Assembly (NCBI GenBank): GCA_046331665.1
Contig: JAXLQK010000017.1
Coordinates: 1 to 64,000, forward strand
Source of the DNA: CAWBAT01 sp046331665
Lineage (GTDB): Bacteria > Acidobacteriota > Terriglobia > Versatilivoradales > Versatilivoraceae
Direction of reading: 5' to 3'
Length of the DNA stretch: 64,000 nucleotides
Shown: in pieces, positions 7,608 through 16,802 of the stretch
How positions within the stretch are numbered: the first letter of the stretch is position 1
How the letters are laid out: each line of letters opens with the position of its first letter
Notes under the pieces: generated by a model
Databases searched by the model: none
Seen by the model: only the letters and a program-made list of their open reading frames with translations
Told to the model about the DNA's origin: nothing
Made by a program: the position numbers and the translations under genes

Positions 7608-9752
7608 ATGAATGCGATCGTTGATGATCACAGGAATCGGATTGGGAATCAGGGGTTGCGCCCCTCGGAAGGACTCTCCTCTTTAGCGCATCCGTTCAGC
7701 AGCAGTGCTGGACTTTTGATGGTGGGTGATGAGGAAGAAATCCAGGGAATTCTCACCTCTCAACTTCGGCAAAGAGGATTCCCAGTGTCCTCGGTTGAAA
7801 GCGGCGAAGAAGCATTGGCCCTGGTTGGCCATACTTGCTTTGATTTGCTCCTCTTGCGGCTCGATTTGCCTGAAACGCCGGGAATGGAGGTACTGAGGCA
7901 ACTTCGATTAGTGTATTCCCCTTCCGAACTGCCGATCATCATCCTGGGCGGGAATAGCTCCAGCGTCGAGTTGGCGCAGGCGCTTGAGCTCGGTGCCAAT
8001 GACGTCATCCCGAAATCGATCGACCTGCCTGTCGCTTTGGCAAGGATCCAAAATCAATTGTCGCACGTGCAGGCCCAAAGAGCGTGGCGCGAGAGTGAAC
8101 AACGGTTTTCGTTGGCGGCGCGGGCGGCGAACGATGGGCTTTGGGACTGGAATTTGAAAACCAACCAAACCTATTTTTCCTCGCGCTGGAAAGCCTTGTT
8201 GGGATTTGAAGAGAATGAAATTGGCCACTCTCCGGAAGAGTGGTTCAGCCGGATCCACCCTGAAGATCATGACCGGGTCCTGGCGGAAATCCGGGCCCAC
8301 CAGAATGGGGAATCCAGTCTCTGTGAGAGCGAACACCGCATGCTCCACCAGGATGGATCGTACCGATGGATGCTTTCCCGCGGCATGATGATTCGTGATG
8401 CAGAGGGAGTGCCATCCCGGATGGCAGGGTCGCAAACCGACATCACCGAAGCGAAGGTGTCCGATGCCTTAACCGGTCTGCCCAATCGGATCTTGTTTCT
8501 CGACCGCCTTGGGCGAACCTTCGAACGGGCCAAATATGTGGAGGGGTACCGTTACGCGGTAATCTTTCTGGACCTCGATCGCTTTAAAGTGGTCAACGAC
8601 AGCCTGGGGCATTTGGCGGGCGACCAATTGATTGTGGAGACCTCCCGGCGCTTGAAACGCTGTCTTCATACGGCGGACACGGTGGCGCGTTTGGGCGGCG
8701 ATGAATTTACAGTCCTGCTGGAAGATATCAAACAGGTGGAAGACGCCACCAAGGTGGCGCATCGAATCCAAAAAGAACTGAGTGTTCCTTTTTCGCTGAA
8801 TGGCCAGGAAGTGTATGTAACGGCGAGTATTGGGATTTCACTCAGCGATCGTTCCTATGAACGGCCCGAGGATCTTCTGCGGGATGCCGACATTGCCATG
8901 TATCGCGCCAAAGCTTCGGGGAAAGCCCGCTGGGAACTGTTCGATGCTGAAATGCGCACCCAGGCGATCGCCCGCCTGCAATTTGAGAATGACCTTCGAC
9001 GCGCAATTCTGCGGCGCGAGTTTCAGGTCTACTACCAGCCCATCGTGACGTTGGACACCGGACAGATCTATGGTTTTGAAGCCCTCACACGCTGGCGGCA
9101 TCCCTCGCGAGGATTGATTTCGCCGGCGGAATTTGTGCCGGTGGCCGAAGAAACAGGATTGATCGTTCCGATTTGCCGCTGGGTATTTGAGGAAGCCTGC
9201 CGGCAAACCAAGTTGTGGCAGGAGAAGTACCCTTCAAGTACGCCGCTCATCATCTGTGTGAATTTTTCTTCCAAACAGCTCATGCAGCCAAGTCTGGCCG
9301 GGGACATTTTCCAAATCCTGGAAGACACGGGGCTCAACCCTTCGAGCCTCAAGATAGAGTTGAGTGAAAGCCTGGTGGCAGACCATGCCCGCACTCCGAA
9401 TAATATTCTCCAGCAGTTAAATCAGCGTGGAGTTCGGGTCGTTATCGACGACTTTGGAACGAACAGTTCCTCGCTTTTTTTCCTTCATCGCCTGGCCATT
9501 GATACCCTGAAGATAAACCGCAGCTTCATTCACAACATGGGAATGGACGAGGACCATCGACTGCTGGTACGCACCATCGTTCGCTTGACCCGGGACCTGG
9601 GCCTGAAGGTGATCGCGGTCGGGGTGGAAAACAACAAGCAGCTCACCGAGCTTAAGACCTTGGGTTGTTCGCTCGGACAAGGCTATTATTTTTCCAGCCC
9701 TGTGGACGCCTCTGGCGCGACTGATCTTATTGCCCGTCAAAACCCCAAGTAA
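7608..9752 (+). CDS. REC-PAS-GGDEF-EAL protein, probable diguanylate cyclase with degenerate REC and EAL
   Basis: Encodes 714 residues. A receiver-like domain (about 33-155) keeps the acidic start (VGDEEEI) and the C-terminal Lys (DVIPKSID), but the phospho-acceptor position reads LLLRLDLP, Arg instead of Asp. A PAS fold follows (about 165-285, DGLWDWNLKTN). The GGDEF domain (about 290-450) has an intact ARLGGDEFTVLL and DLDRFKVVND; the product-inhibition RxxD site reads HTAD. The EAL domain (about 460-710) has GFEALTRW, VNFSSKQL, IELSES, IDDFGT and LKINRSF, but the usual AEGVE reads AVGVE, removing the general-base Glu. I infer synthesis of c-di-GMP with little or no hydrolysis. Soluble: no membrane segment seen. 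Confidence 0.9.
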   Translation: MNAIVDDHRNRIGNQGLRPSEGLSSLAHPFSSSAGLLMVGDEEEIQGILTSQLRQRGFPVSSVESGEEALALVGHTCFDLLLLRLDLPETPGMEVLRQLRLVYSPSELPIIILGGNSSSVELAQALELGANDVIPKSIDLPVALARIQNQLSHVQAQRAWRESEQRFSLAARAANDGLWDWNLKTNQTYFSSRWKALLGFEENEIGHSPEEWFSRIHPEDHDRVLAEIRAHQNGESSLCESEHRMLHQDGSYRWMLSRGMMIRDAEGVPSRMAGSQTDITEAKVSDALTGLPNRILFLDRLGRTFERAKYVEGYRYAVIFLDLDRFKVVNDSLGHLAGDQLIVETSRRLKRCLHTADTVARLGGDEFTVLLEDIKQVEDATKVAHRIQKELSVPFSLNGQEVYVTASIGISLSDRSYERPEDLLRDADIAMYRAKASGKARWELFDAEMRTQAIARLQFENDLRRAILRREFQVYYQPIVTLDTGQIYGFEALTRWRHPSRGLISPAEFVPVAEETGLIVPICRWVFEEACRQTKLWQEKYPSSTPLIICVNFSSKQLMQPSLAGDIFQILEDTGLNPSSLKIELSESLVADHARTPNNILQQLNQRGVRVVIDDFGTNSSSLFFLHRLAIDTLKINRSFIHNMGMDEDHRLLVRTIVRLTRDLGLKVIAVGVENNKQLTELKTLGCSLGQGYYFSSPVDASGATDLIARQNPK

Positions 9753-9836
9753 AATTGCGTTGTTCAGTTTGCCCTCACGGCAGGTTAGAATCTAGCCGCT
9801 TACCGGCTTCGCCCCAAATACGCCCCGGGGACTAAA

Positions 9837-10445
9837 ATGATGGCAAAACCCGATGAGATTCGAACCTTTGTCTGCCTCGAATTGCCCAGGAGCGTGAAGG
9901 AATTGCTCAGCGGAGTTCAGGATGATTTGAAAGGGGTGGGAGCCAAGGTGAGTTGGGTAAAGCCTGCCAACATCCACCTTACCCTGAAATTCCTGGGAAA
10001 CCTCTCGCAGTCGAGGCTTGCCGAGGTTTGTGTCGTGGTTGAAGAGGCAGGCCGGGCGGTGAGTCCGTTTGGCTTTCAAGTGAAGGGAGCGGGGGCTTTC
10101 CCTCCAACCGGAAATCCGCGGGTCTTGTGGGTTGGCTTGGCAGGGGTCTCAGCGCCACTGCAAGACCTCCAGCAACGAATCGATACCGGCCTCTTTCAAA
10201 GGGGGTTTCCCCGCGAGAACAAGCCTTTCAGCCCGCACTTGACGATTGGGAGAGTCCAATCCGGATATCAGGCTCGTGCACTTTTGGAAAAGATAAGCAG
10301 ATTGAAAGTGGAAGGGGAGATGGTGAATGTCCACCAGGTAGCTGTCATGAAAAGTGACTTGCGTGCTGGCGGGGCGCTCTATACCCCTATTCAAAAGTTT
10401 CCTTTGTTGGGAGACAACAAGAGCGAGGGTACAAATCTGTCTTGA
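9837..10445 (+). CDS. thpR: RNA 2',3'-cyclic phosphodiesterase
   Basis: Encodes 202 residues of the 2H phosphoesterase fold (LigT/ThpR). The two catalytic HxTx motifs are present: HLTLKFLG near residue 44 and PHLTIGRV near residue 133. The N-terminal IRTFVCLELP is typical of the family, and the length matches the usual 180-200. These enzymes open 2',3'-cyclic phosphates on RNA ends. Two ATG codons are adjacent (9837 and 9840). The gene lies alone between the GGDEF/EAL gene and convergent argS. Confidence 0.9.
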   Translation: MMAKPDEIRTFVCLELPRSVKELLSGVQDDLKGVGAKVSWVKPANIHLTLKFLGNLSQSRLAEVCVVVEEAGRAVSPFGFQVKGAGAFPPTGNPRVLWVGLAGVSAPLQDLQQRIDTGLFQRGFPRENKPFSPHLTIGRVQSGYQARALLEKISRLKVEGEMVNVHQVAVMKSDLRAGGALYTPIQKFPLLGDNKSEGTNLS

Positions 10446-10476
10446 TCTGGGGAATTGGTTGCCAGAGGTCGGTGAT

Positions 10477-12477
10477 CTACATCATTTCTGGCACGGCGAT
10501 CCCCAGCAGTCGGAGTCCGGCTTCCAGTCGGTCGGAGACGACGCGGGTCAAGGCGAGGAGAAACCGCTTCTTGGCCGGATCGGGTTCTTCCTTAATGCGG
10601 TGTTTGTGATAGAAGTTGTTGAATGACTGCGCCAGCGAAAACAGATATTTGGCCACCACGGCGGGTTCGGCTGTGTCGAGGGCGAGGTTAACATTGAATT
10701 CCAACTGGCCTGCCAGATAGATCAGCTTCCAGAACTCGTCGTCGATTTTCTCTTTCAAGAACTCATTCGAGTCCGGCCCATTAATGAAATCCGCGACCGA
10801 GGCCTTATCAAAAGAGGGATCGTTTTCATAAACTTTCCGGAAAATATTCCTGGCCCGTACAACGGCATACTGGGCATAGGGCCCCGTCTCGCCTTCGAAA
10901 CTTAAGGCCTCTTTGAAGTCGAAAGCGATCACCGAGTTGCGAGTGTATTTGAGGAGAAAATAGCGGACGGCACTGATGGCGATGGTAGAGCCGATTTGTT
11001 GAATTTCGGCTTCAGAGGATTCCGGATGGCGGCTCCTAACCTCCTGAGTCGATCGATCCAGGAGAGTATCCAGCAGATCGTCCGCCTTTACGCCCAATCC
11101 TTTTCGTCCGGAGACCTCGATATAGGGCCTCTTCCGATCGTCATCGGAGAGCCGTATGCCCAAATCCTCACAACATTGTGGAGAAAGGGCCACCATTTCG
11201 TAGGAAAAGTGCGTGGACCGGTCGGCTTGTTCGTGATAGCCGAGTGCGCGTAGACCGGCGACCACGATATTTTGCAAGTAGGACTGGCGCGAATCGATGA
11301 CATTGTAGACGCGGCTGCCTCCGCCAAAATGAGGACGTGCCACTCCGTCATTTCGCTCTGAGTTGGTCATGAAGACAGTGTGCCCATCCGCGTATTGCCG
11401 GAAGGGATGGTAGTAAAAATCCATCCCGAGAAGTCCGAGTTTCCACAACTGATAGGCGATGTCCTTGCCAACATACGTGACGGTCCCGTTGGAGCGGACG
11501 ATGATCTTGTCTTCATCAAACTCCTTGTCTTCCTCCGCGCCTGGATTTGCCGATTCCGCGAGTGTTTTTTCTTCCCCTCGCATGACCCAGCACCCTTTGT
11601 TCTTTCCGCTGGTCTCGAAGTGGATGGCATTTCGTTTCTTGAGCAATTCGAAGGCATGATCCCAAAACTTCAAATGGAGAATGTCGCTCTCTTTGGGGAG
11701 CAGGTCATAGAGAATTCCCAGCCGTTCCATAGTATTGAGGTGGCATTGAACAATCCGGTGAGCCACATAGTGGGCGATTTCCGCCGTTGGATTGTGGCCC
11801 TTTTCGATCCATTGAAGGGTGTCGGCCCGAAGCTTGAGATTATCCGGGGATTGCTCATAGAAAGAAGACACCCTGGCGTACAGGTCCCAGCAGTAATAGT
11901 CAAACTTGCCGGGGATGGCCTGGATTTGTTCCAGAGTGAAATGAGCCAAATGTTGGAATCCCACGACGACATCGGCCACCTGAACGCCGGTATCGTCGAT
12001 GTAATTCTGGATCTCAACCGATTCTCCCCGGAATTGCATCATGCGCGCGAAGGTGTCGCCGAGGACTGCATTGCGCAAGTGGCCGATGTGAGCTGCTTTA
12101 TTCGGGTTGATGTTGGTATGTTCGACAATGACCTTGCCCTGGTGACTTGACCGGGCGAAGTCCGAACCCGGAGAATCCTGGAACAGCTGGCGGAAAAAAT
12201 CTCCGCGTGCGAAAAATACATTGAGATAGCCTGGTCCGGCGACTTCGATCCTGTTGATACCAGGAAGGTTGCCGATGCTCTCCCGGATTTCCATGGCCAG
12301 CTGGCGGGGCGATTTCTTGAGAATCTTCGACAATTCAAAACAGAAGGGAAAAGCCAAATCACCCATCTCGATTTTAGGAGGCTGCTCCGCGATGAGTTGC
12401 GGCAAAGAGACGTTATAGGCCTTTTGAAGATGGGCAATGAACTTTTGTTTGACCTGATGGATCCGGCTATCCAGCAT
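10477..12477 (-). CDS. argS: arginyl-tRNA synthetase
   Basis: Encodes 666 residues, longer than the usual 550-590. It has the class I signature as AAHIGHLRNAVLGDTF (near residue 130), an N-terminal Arg-tRNA synthetase add-on domain, and the C-terminal anticodon-binding DALR domain (ETGPYAQYAVVRARNIF near residue 545, then NNFYHKHRI). ArgRS commonly lacks a canonical KMSKS. Extra length comes from insertions in the middle of the catalytic core (for example the acidic stretch ANPGAEEDKEFDEDK). It charges tRNA-Arg in the cytoplasm. Divergent from the sirtuin gene, with about 200 bp between them. Confidence 0.95.
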   Translation of the reverse strand: MLDSRIHQVKQKFIAHLQKAYNVSLPQLIAEQPPKIEMGDLAFPFCFELSKILKKSPRQLAMEIRESIGNLPGINRIEVAGPGYLNVFFARGDFFRQLFQDSPGSDFARSSHQGKVIVEHTNINPNKAAHIGHLRNAVLGDTFARMMQFRGESVEIQNYIDDTGVQVADVVVGFQHLAHFTLEQIQAIPGKFDYYCWDLYARVSSFYEQSPDNLKLRADTLQWIEKGHNPTAEIAHYVAHRIVQCHLNTMERLGILYDLLPKESDILHLKFWDHAFELLKKRNAIHFETSGKNKGCWVMRGEEKTLAESANPGAEEDKEFDEDKIIVRSNGTVTYVGKDIAYQLWKLGLLGMDFYYHPFRQYADGHTVFMTNSERNDGVARPHFGGGSRVYNVIDSRQSYLQNIVVAGLRALGYHEQADRSTHFSYEMVALSPQCCEDLGIRLSDDDRKRPYIEVSGRKGLGVKADDLLDTLLDRSTQEVRSRHPESSEAEIQQIGSTIAISAVRYFLLKYTRNSVIAFDFKEALSFEGETGPYAQYAVVRARNIFRKVYENDPSFDKASVADFINGPDSNEFLKEKIDDEFWKLIYLAGQLEFNVNLALDTAEPAVVAKYLFSLAQSFNNFYHKHRIKEEPDPAKKRFLLALTRVVSDRLEAGLRLLGIAVPEMM

Positions 12478-12636
12478 AAGTATTTCCTATTCAAGCTGTC
12501 CTGCACGTTTGCAAAGATCGCAATCCTACCACATTTTTTCTCCGGAAGGAGGAGTGCTCGAACTGATTTGAGTTTCTTGCAGGACCTTAGACTGATGAAT
12601 GGGCAAAGTGTGAGTCCATGTTGCCGGACGTTCGCC

Positions 12637-12666
12637 TTGACAAAGCTGGAAAGCGGAGACTAGTAT
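12637..12666 (+). promoter_or_regulatory. sigma-70-type promoter for the sirtuin gene
   Basis: TTGACA at 12637-12642 and TAGTAT at 12661-12666 are separated by 18 bp. The predicted transcription start, near 12673, leaves a ~30-nt leader to the ATG at 12704. This favours that start over an upstream in-frame TTG at 12674. Confidence 0.5.
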
Positions 12667-12703
12667 CCTTGTTTTGTCTGATGGGTGTGCAAGATCCAAA
12701 GGT

Positions 12704-13465
12704 ATGGCCGTTTCAGTCTCTCACAAATTGAAAAGTCTGTTGGTACCCTCGACTCGGGTCGTTGTTTTTACCGGTGCTGGAGTCTCCGCCGAAAGCGGGG
12801 TGCCAACCTTTCGTGGAAAAGACGGGTTATGGAAGGAATTCAACGTCCAGGATCTGGCCACCCCGGAAGCCTTTGCGCGAAATCCGGCCCGCGTCTGGGA
12901 ATGGTATCAATGGCGTATGGAAATCGTCTCACAGGCCCAGCCGAACGACGCTCACCGTGTGATTGCCTGGATGGAGAGCTTCTTCTCAGAATTCACCTTG
13001 ATTACGCAAAATGTTGATGGCCTTCATGATCGGGCCGGCAATCGCCGCATCTGTAAACTCCACGGTGACTTATGGGATGTTCGCTGTCTCCTTTGCGGGA
13101 AGACGGAGCGGGTAACCGGTTTGCCTCCTCAGCCGCTTCCCCCGGTGTGCGGTTGTGGAGGAATGTTGCGTCCGGGCGTCGTGTGGTTTGGAGAAATGTT
13201 ACCAGAGCTGGAGTTTTCCAAAGCGGAAAAGGCCGCCATGCAATGCCAACTTTTCTTTTCGGTGGGCACTTCCATGGAAGTCTTCCCGGCTGCCAGATTG
13301 CCTAACCTTGCCCGGGAGAAGGGAGCCTATATCGTTGAAATCAATCCCGAACCCACGAGTTTGGCCGGCAAGGCGGATGAAGTCTTAATAGGAAAGGCCG
13401 GAGAGATTCTTCCCCTGATTCAAGATTCGACCACAGCATTCCGTACGAAACGGGGAAACTCGTGA
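12704..13465 (+). CDS. cobB: NAD-dependent protein deacylase (sirtuin, class III-like)
   Basis: Encodes about 253 residues. All sirtuin landmarks are present: GAGVSAESGVPTFRG (NAD binding), TQNVDGLHDRAG, the catalytic His in KLHGDLW, a zinc ribbon with CLLC and a CGCGG knot, and FSVGTSMEVFPAA. The helix after the first motif carries WYQWRMEIV, i.e. the YxxR pair typical of class III sirtuins such as E. coli CobB and SIRT5 that remove succinyl and malonyl groups. It removes acyl groups from protein lysines using NAD. The ATG at 12704 is preferred over a TTG at 12674 because a promoter is placed just upstream. Confidence 0.92.
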   Translation: MAVSVSHKLKSLLVPSTRVVVFTGAGVSAESGVPTFRGKDGLWKEFNVQDLATPEAFARNPARVWEWYQWRMEIVSQAQPNDAHRVIAWMESFFSEFTLITQNVDGLHDRAGNRRICKLHGDLWDVRCLLCGKTERVTGLPPQPLPPVCGCGGMLRPGVVWFGEMLPELEFSKAEKAAMQCQLFFSVGTSMEVFPAARLPNLAREKGAYIVEINPEPTSLAGKADEVLIGKAGEILPLIQDSTTAFRTKRGNS

Positions 13466-13537
13466 GAGGACTTGTAGCGGGTGAATGATGTCAGGCCAGC
13501 CGAGTCGGACTGAGTGAAAGAGCACCAGGGTGGAGCC

Positions 13538-14770
13538 ATGAGTAGAATTTATTTTGACTGCTTTTCCGGGGCCAGCGGCGACATGATTGTCGGGAGTTTA
13601 CTGGACTTGGGGGTGTCACTCGATCAACTCACTTCCGAACTCCAGAAGCTGAAATTGCGCAACTACACATTATCCGCAGACCGCGTCGTGAAGAGCGGAA
13701 TTACCGCAACCAAATTCACGGTCCATGCCGGGCATGAGCACGTTCATCGCAATTTCCAAACCATCGCAACGATGATTCGGGAAAGCGTGTTATCGGACCC
13801 GATCAAAGAGTCCGCAACACGGATTTTCCTGCGCCTGGCTGAGGCCGAGGCACGAGTTCATGGTTCGACAGTGGATCAAGTCCACTTCCACGAGGTTGGC
13901 GCCATTGATTCCATTGTCGATATTGTGGGGGCCTGCATCGGATTTGAACTTTTGGACGTGCAGGAAATCTTGGCCTCGCCTTTGAACGTAGGCAATGGGA
14001 CAGTGAAAGCCGCTCATGGCATTCTGCCAGTCCCCGCTCCGGCCACGGTTGAGTTGCTCAAGGGAATCCCGGTCTATGCGAATCAGATTGAAGGTGAACT
14101 CGTCACCCCAACGGGAGCCGCCATCCTATCGACGCTAGCCAAAGGGTTTGGTTCGTTGCCGCCATTCGAAATCGAGGGGGTGGGCTATGGAGCAGGGACA
14201 CGAGATACACGAGGTTCCGCCAACGTCTTGAGAGCCCTGCAGGGACCTTTATCGTCGCCACCCATTTCAGATCAGGAAGGGAATCAGAGGGTCATGGTCA
14301 TCGAAGCCAATATTGATGATATGAACCCGCAGCTGTATGGGGTTTTGCAGGAACGGCTTCTGAAAATGGGGGTTCTGGACACTTTTGTACAGCCTGTTCA
14401 GATGAAGAAGAATCGGCCTGGAATTTTGTTGACGGTCGTGGCTTCTCCGGAGCAATTAATGCCGGTCACCGACGAGATTTTTCAAGAGACGACGACAATA
14501 GGAATCCGCTACTATGAGGCCAGCCGATCGGTATTGGAACGCGAAATGGTACCCCTTGATCTGGAGGGGGGCAGTGTTCGGGTTAAAGTATCGCGGCGTG
14601 GCGGCCGCATCGTCAATTTCACGCCGGAATTCGAAGATTGCCGGGCTCTTGCGGAGCAACGGGAGATTCCCGTGAAAGTGATTCAGGCTCGAGTCACTCA
14701 GGAATTCATGAGCCGGTTTGGCCGCGAACTGCTGAGCCACGGGAAGGAACCCAGGAAGAAAGACAAATGA
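13538..14770 (+). CDS. larC: nickel-pincer cofactor biosynthesis protein LarC
   Basis: Encodes about 410 residues, the length of full LarC. The N-terminus MSRIYFDCFSGASGDM is diagnostic, as are QVHFHEVGAIDSIVDIVGA and NIDDMNPQLYG (start of the C-terminal domain). LarC inserts nickel into the pyridinium dithiocarboxylic acid mononucleotide precursor to form the nickel-pincer nucleotide used by LarA-type racemases, in a CTP-dependent step. The partners LarB and LarE are not in this window. The start at 13538 has GGTGGAG just upstream; a GTG at 13514 is also in frame. The stop overlaps the metG start (ATGA), so the two are translationally coupled. Confidence 0.92.
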   Translation: MSRIYFDCFSGASGDMIVGSLLDLGVSLDQLTSELQKLKLRNYTLSADRVVKSGITATKFTVHAGHEHVHRNFQTIATMIRESVLSDPIKESATRIFLRLAEAEARVHGSTVDQVHFHEVGAIDSIVDIVGACIGFELLDVQEILASPLNVGNGTVKAAHGILPVPAPATVELLKGIPVYANQIEGELVTPTGAAILSTLAKGFGSLPPFEIEGVGYGAGTRDTRGSANVLRALQGPLSSPPISDQEGNQRVMVIEANIDDMNPQLYGVLQERLLKMGVLDTFVQPVQMKKNRPGILLTVVASPEQLMPVTDEIFQETTTIGIRYYEASRSVLEREMVPLDLEGGSVRVKVSRRGGRIVNFTPEFEDCRALAEQREIPVKVIQARVTQEFMSRFGRELLSHGKEPRKKDK

Positions 14771-16794
14771 CCAGGAATTTCTACCTTACCACTCCCCTCT
14801 ACTACGTCAATGCCAAACCGCATTTGGGGCACACGTATACCACGATGGTGGCGGATTGCCTGAGCCGTTTCAAGAAGATGCAGGGATTTGACGTCTGCTT
14901 CCTTACGGGAACGGACGAGCACGGGCAAAACATTGAAAGGGCCGCAGCCACCCGGGGGATTTCTCCTCGACAGCTGGCGGATGAAATTGCAGCTGAATAT
15001 GCCAAATTGTGGGAGCTATTAGGCATTGAGTATGATCAATTCATTCGTACCACCAACCCCCGTCACTACGAAGCGTCGGCGGAAATTTTTCGGCGCGCCC
15101 TTGAACATGGAGACATTTACAAAGGAGAGTATTCGGGGTGGTACTGCATCTCTTGTAACCTGTTCGCTGTAGAGAGTGAGACGCCTCCCAATTGTGAGGT
15201 TTGTGGACGCCTGACGGAACGGGTAACTGAGGAAAGCTACTTCTTTCGGCTCTCCCAATACCAGCAGCGATTGCTGGATCACTATGAGAAGAACCCTGAA
15301 TTTATCATGCCTCCGTCGCGGCGAAATGAAGTCATTAGTTTTGTCAGCGGCGGCTTGAAGGACCTCTCGATCAGCCGGACCTCGGTAAAGTGGGGGATTC
15401 CTCTGCCGGGCGACAACAAGCACGTGATATACGTGTGGTTTGACGCGCTCGTTGGATATTTGAGCGGCATCGGATTCTCCGACCCTGCCCGTCAGGAAAC
15501 TTTTCAAAAGTACTGGCCGGCGCAAGTTCAGTTGGTGGGAAAAGACATCATCCGATTTCATACGGTCTACTGGCCGGCGTTTCTAATGGCTGCCGGATTG
15601 GAATTGCCGAAGCAAGTCTTCGCCCATGGGTGGTGGTTAAGAGACGAAATAAAAATGTCCAAGTCGCGCGGCAACGTGATTGACCCGCACCTGCTGTTGA
15701 AATATTTTGGTGCCGACGCCATTCGCTACTTTGTGCTCCGCGAAGTCCCTTTTGGCCTGGACGGGACTTTTTCATACGACGCCTTGATTCAACGGGTCAA
15801 TAGCGACTTGGCCAATGATTATGGGAACCTCGTTTCGCGGACCCTCAATTTGATTTCCAGGAACTTCGACAACTCATTTCCGTATCCTTCGCCGATCGAA
15901 GGGCGGAATACGCTGGATCGAGACCTCGAAGAAAAGGCGGCGGAGACGATCCGCACCTATCAGGACCTGATGGAGACACTCTCTTTCAGCCGGGCGCTGG
16001 AGTCTGTCTGGGAATTACTCTCGGCTACGAACCGCTACCTTAACGAAAGCGCCCCCTGGGCTCTGACGGAAGGAGAACAGGACCGGCCACGGCTCGCCAC
16101 CATACTGTATACGTCTGCTGAAGTGATCCGAATTGCTACGGTGCTTCTGGCCCCAATTCTCCCGGAAAGTACAAAGCGGGTATGGGAACAATATGGGATC
16201 AAGGATCCGCTTTCCTCACAGCGGTTCAGTGACTTGAAGTGGGGAGGACTTCCGGTAGGAAACCGTCTGGGAGAATTGAAGCCCATTTTCCCGCGAATTG
16301 ATAAGAAGGTGGTGCTGGACAAAATTCAGCAGGAAACAGGTTCTGCTTCAGAACCCGCCCAAGTCTCCATGGGAGCCCCGACTGCAGGAGCCGAGAAGAA
16401 AATCGAAGTGGCGGTGCCCGCCTTGCCAGAAGGGAAAAAAGCAGGGGAAGCAAAACCGGCCAATGACAAGATTTCCATCGATGATTTTGCGAAAATCGAT
16501 CTGAGAGTCGCCCAGGTGGTATCTGCGGAACCTGTTCCAGGGGCCGACAAGCTGTTGAAACTGGTCGTCGATCTGGGAGGCGAACAGCGGCAAATTCTGG
16601 CTGGGATTGCAAAGGCCTACACTCCCGAAGCCATGGTTGGGCGGAAGATCGTCATTGTCGCCAATCTGCAACCCCGCAAGATGAGAGGATTGGAATCTCA
16701 GGGGATGTTGTTGGCCGCCTCGTTGGGAGAGGAAGGGAAACCGGTGCTGGCAGGATTTTTGGAGGATGTTCCCAATGGCGCCAGACTCAAGTAA
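14767..16794 (+). CDS. metG: methionyl-tRNA synthetase with C-terminal tRNA-binding domain
   Basis: Encodes about 675 residues. The class I HIGH-type motif is PHLGHTYTT, the KMSKS loop is EIKMSKSRGN, and a zinc-knuckle region has CISC and CEVC. The anticodon-binding helical domain follows. A Pro/Ala/Lys-rich linker (about residues 515-570) leads to an OB-fold tRNA-binding domain of the Trbp111/EMAP-II type (DFAKIDLRVAQVVSAE ... PRKMRGLESQGMLLAA). The start is set at 14767, where ATG overlaps the larC stop; upstream codons in this frame lie inside larC. It charges tRNA-Met and initiator tRNA. Confidence 0.96.
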   Translation: MTRNFYLTTPLYYVNAKPHLGHTYTTMVADCLSRFKKMQGFDVCFLTGTDEHGQNIERAAATRGISPRQLADEIAAEYAKLWELLGIEYDQFIRTTNPRHYEASAEIFRRALEHGDIYKGEYSGWYCISCNLFAVESETPPNCEVCGRLTERVTEESYFFRLSQYQQRLLDHYEKNPEFIMPPSRRNEVISFVSGGLKDLSISRTSVKWGIPLPGDNKHVIYVWFDALVGYLSGIGFSDPARQETFQKYWPAQVQLVGKDIIRFHTVYWPAFLMAAGLELPKQVFAHGWWLRDEIKMSKSRGNVIDPHLLLKYFGADAIRYFVLREVPFGLDGTFSYDALIQRVNSDLANDYGNLVSRTLNLISRNFDNSFPYPSPIEGRNTLDRDLEEKAAETIRTYQDLMETLSFSRALESVWELLSATNRYLNESAPWALTEGEQDRPRLATILYTSAEVIRIATVLLAPILPESTKRVWEQYGIKDPLSSQRFSDLKWGGLPVGNRLGELKPIFPRIDKKVVLDKIQQETGSASEPAQVSMGAPTAGAEKKIEVAVPALPEGKKAGEAKPANDKISIDDFAKIDLRVAQVVSAEPVPGADKLLKLVVDLGGEQRQILAGIAKAYTPEAMVGRKIVIVANLQPRKMRGLESQGMLLAASLGEEGKPVLAGFLEDVPNGARLK

Positions 16795-16802
16795 CGGAGA
16801 GG

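Noticed and set aside
11380..12150. 256-codon plus-strand open frame over argS
   Set aside because: Antisense shadow of argS.
14638..14766. metG start upstream of 14767
   Set aside because: The extra 43 codons lie inside larC and do not resemble MetG; the ATG at 14767 begins the conserved N-terminus.
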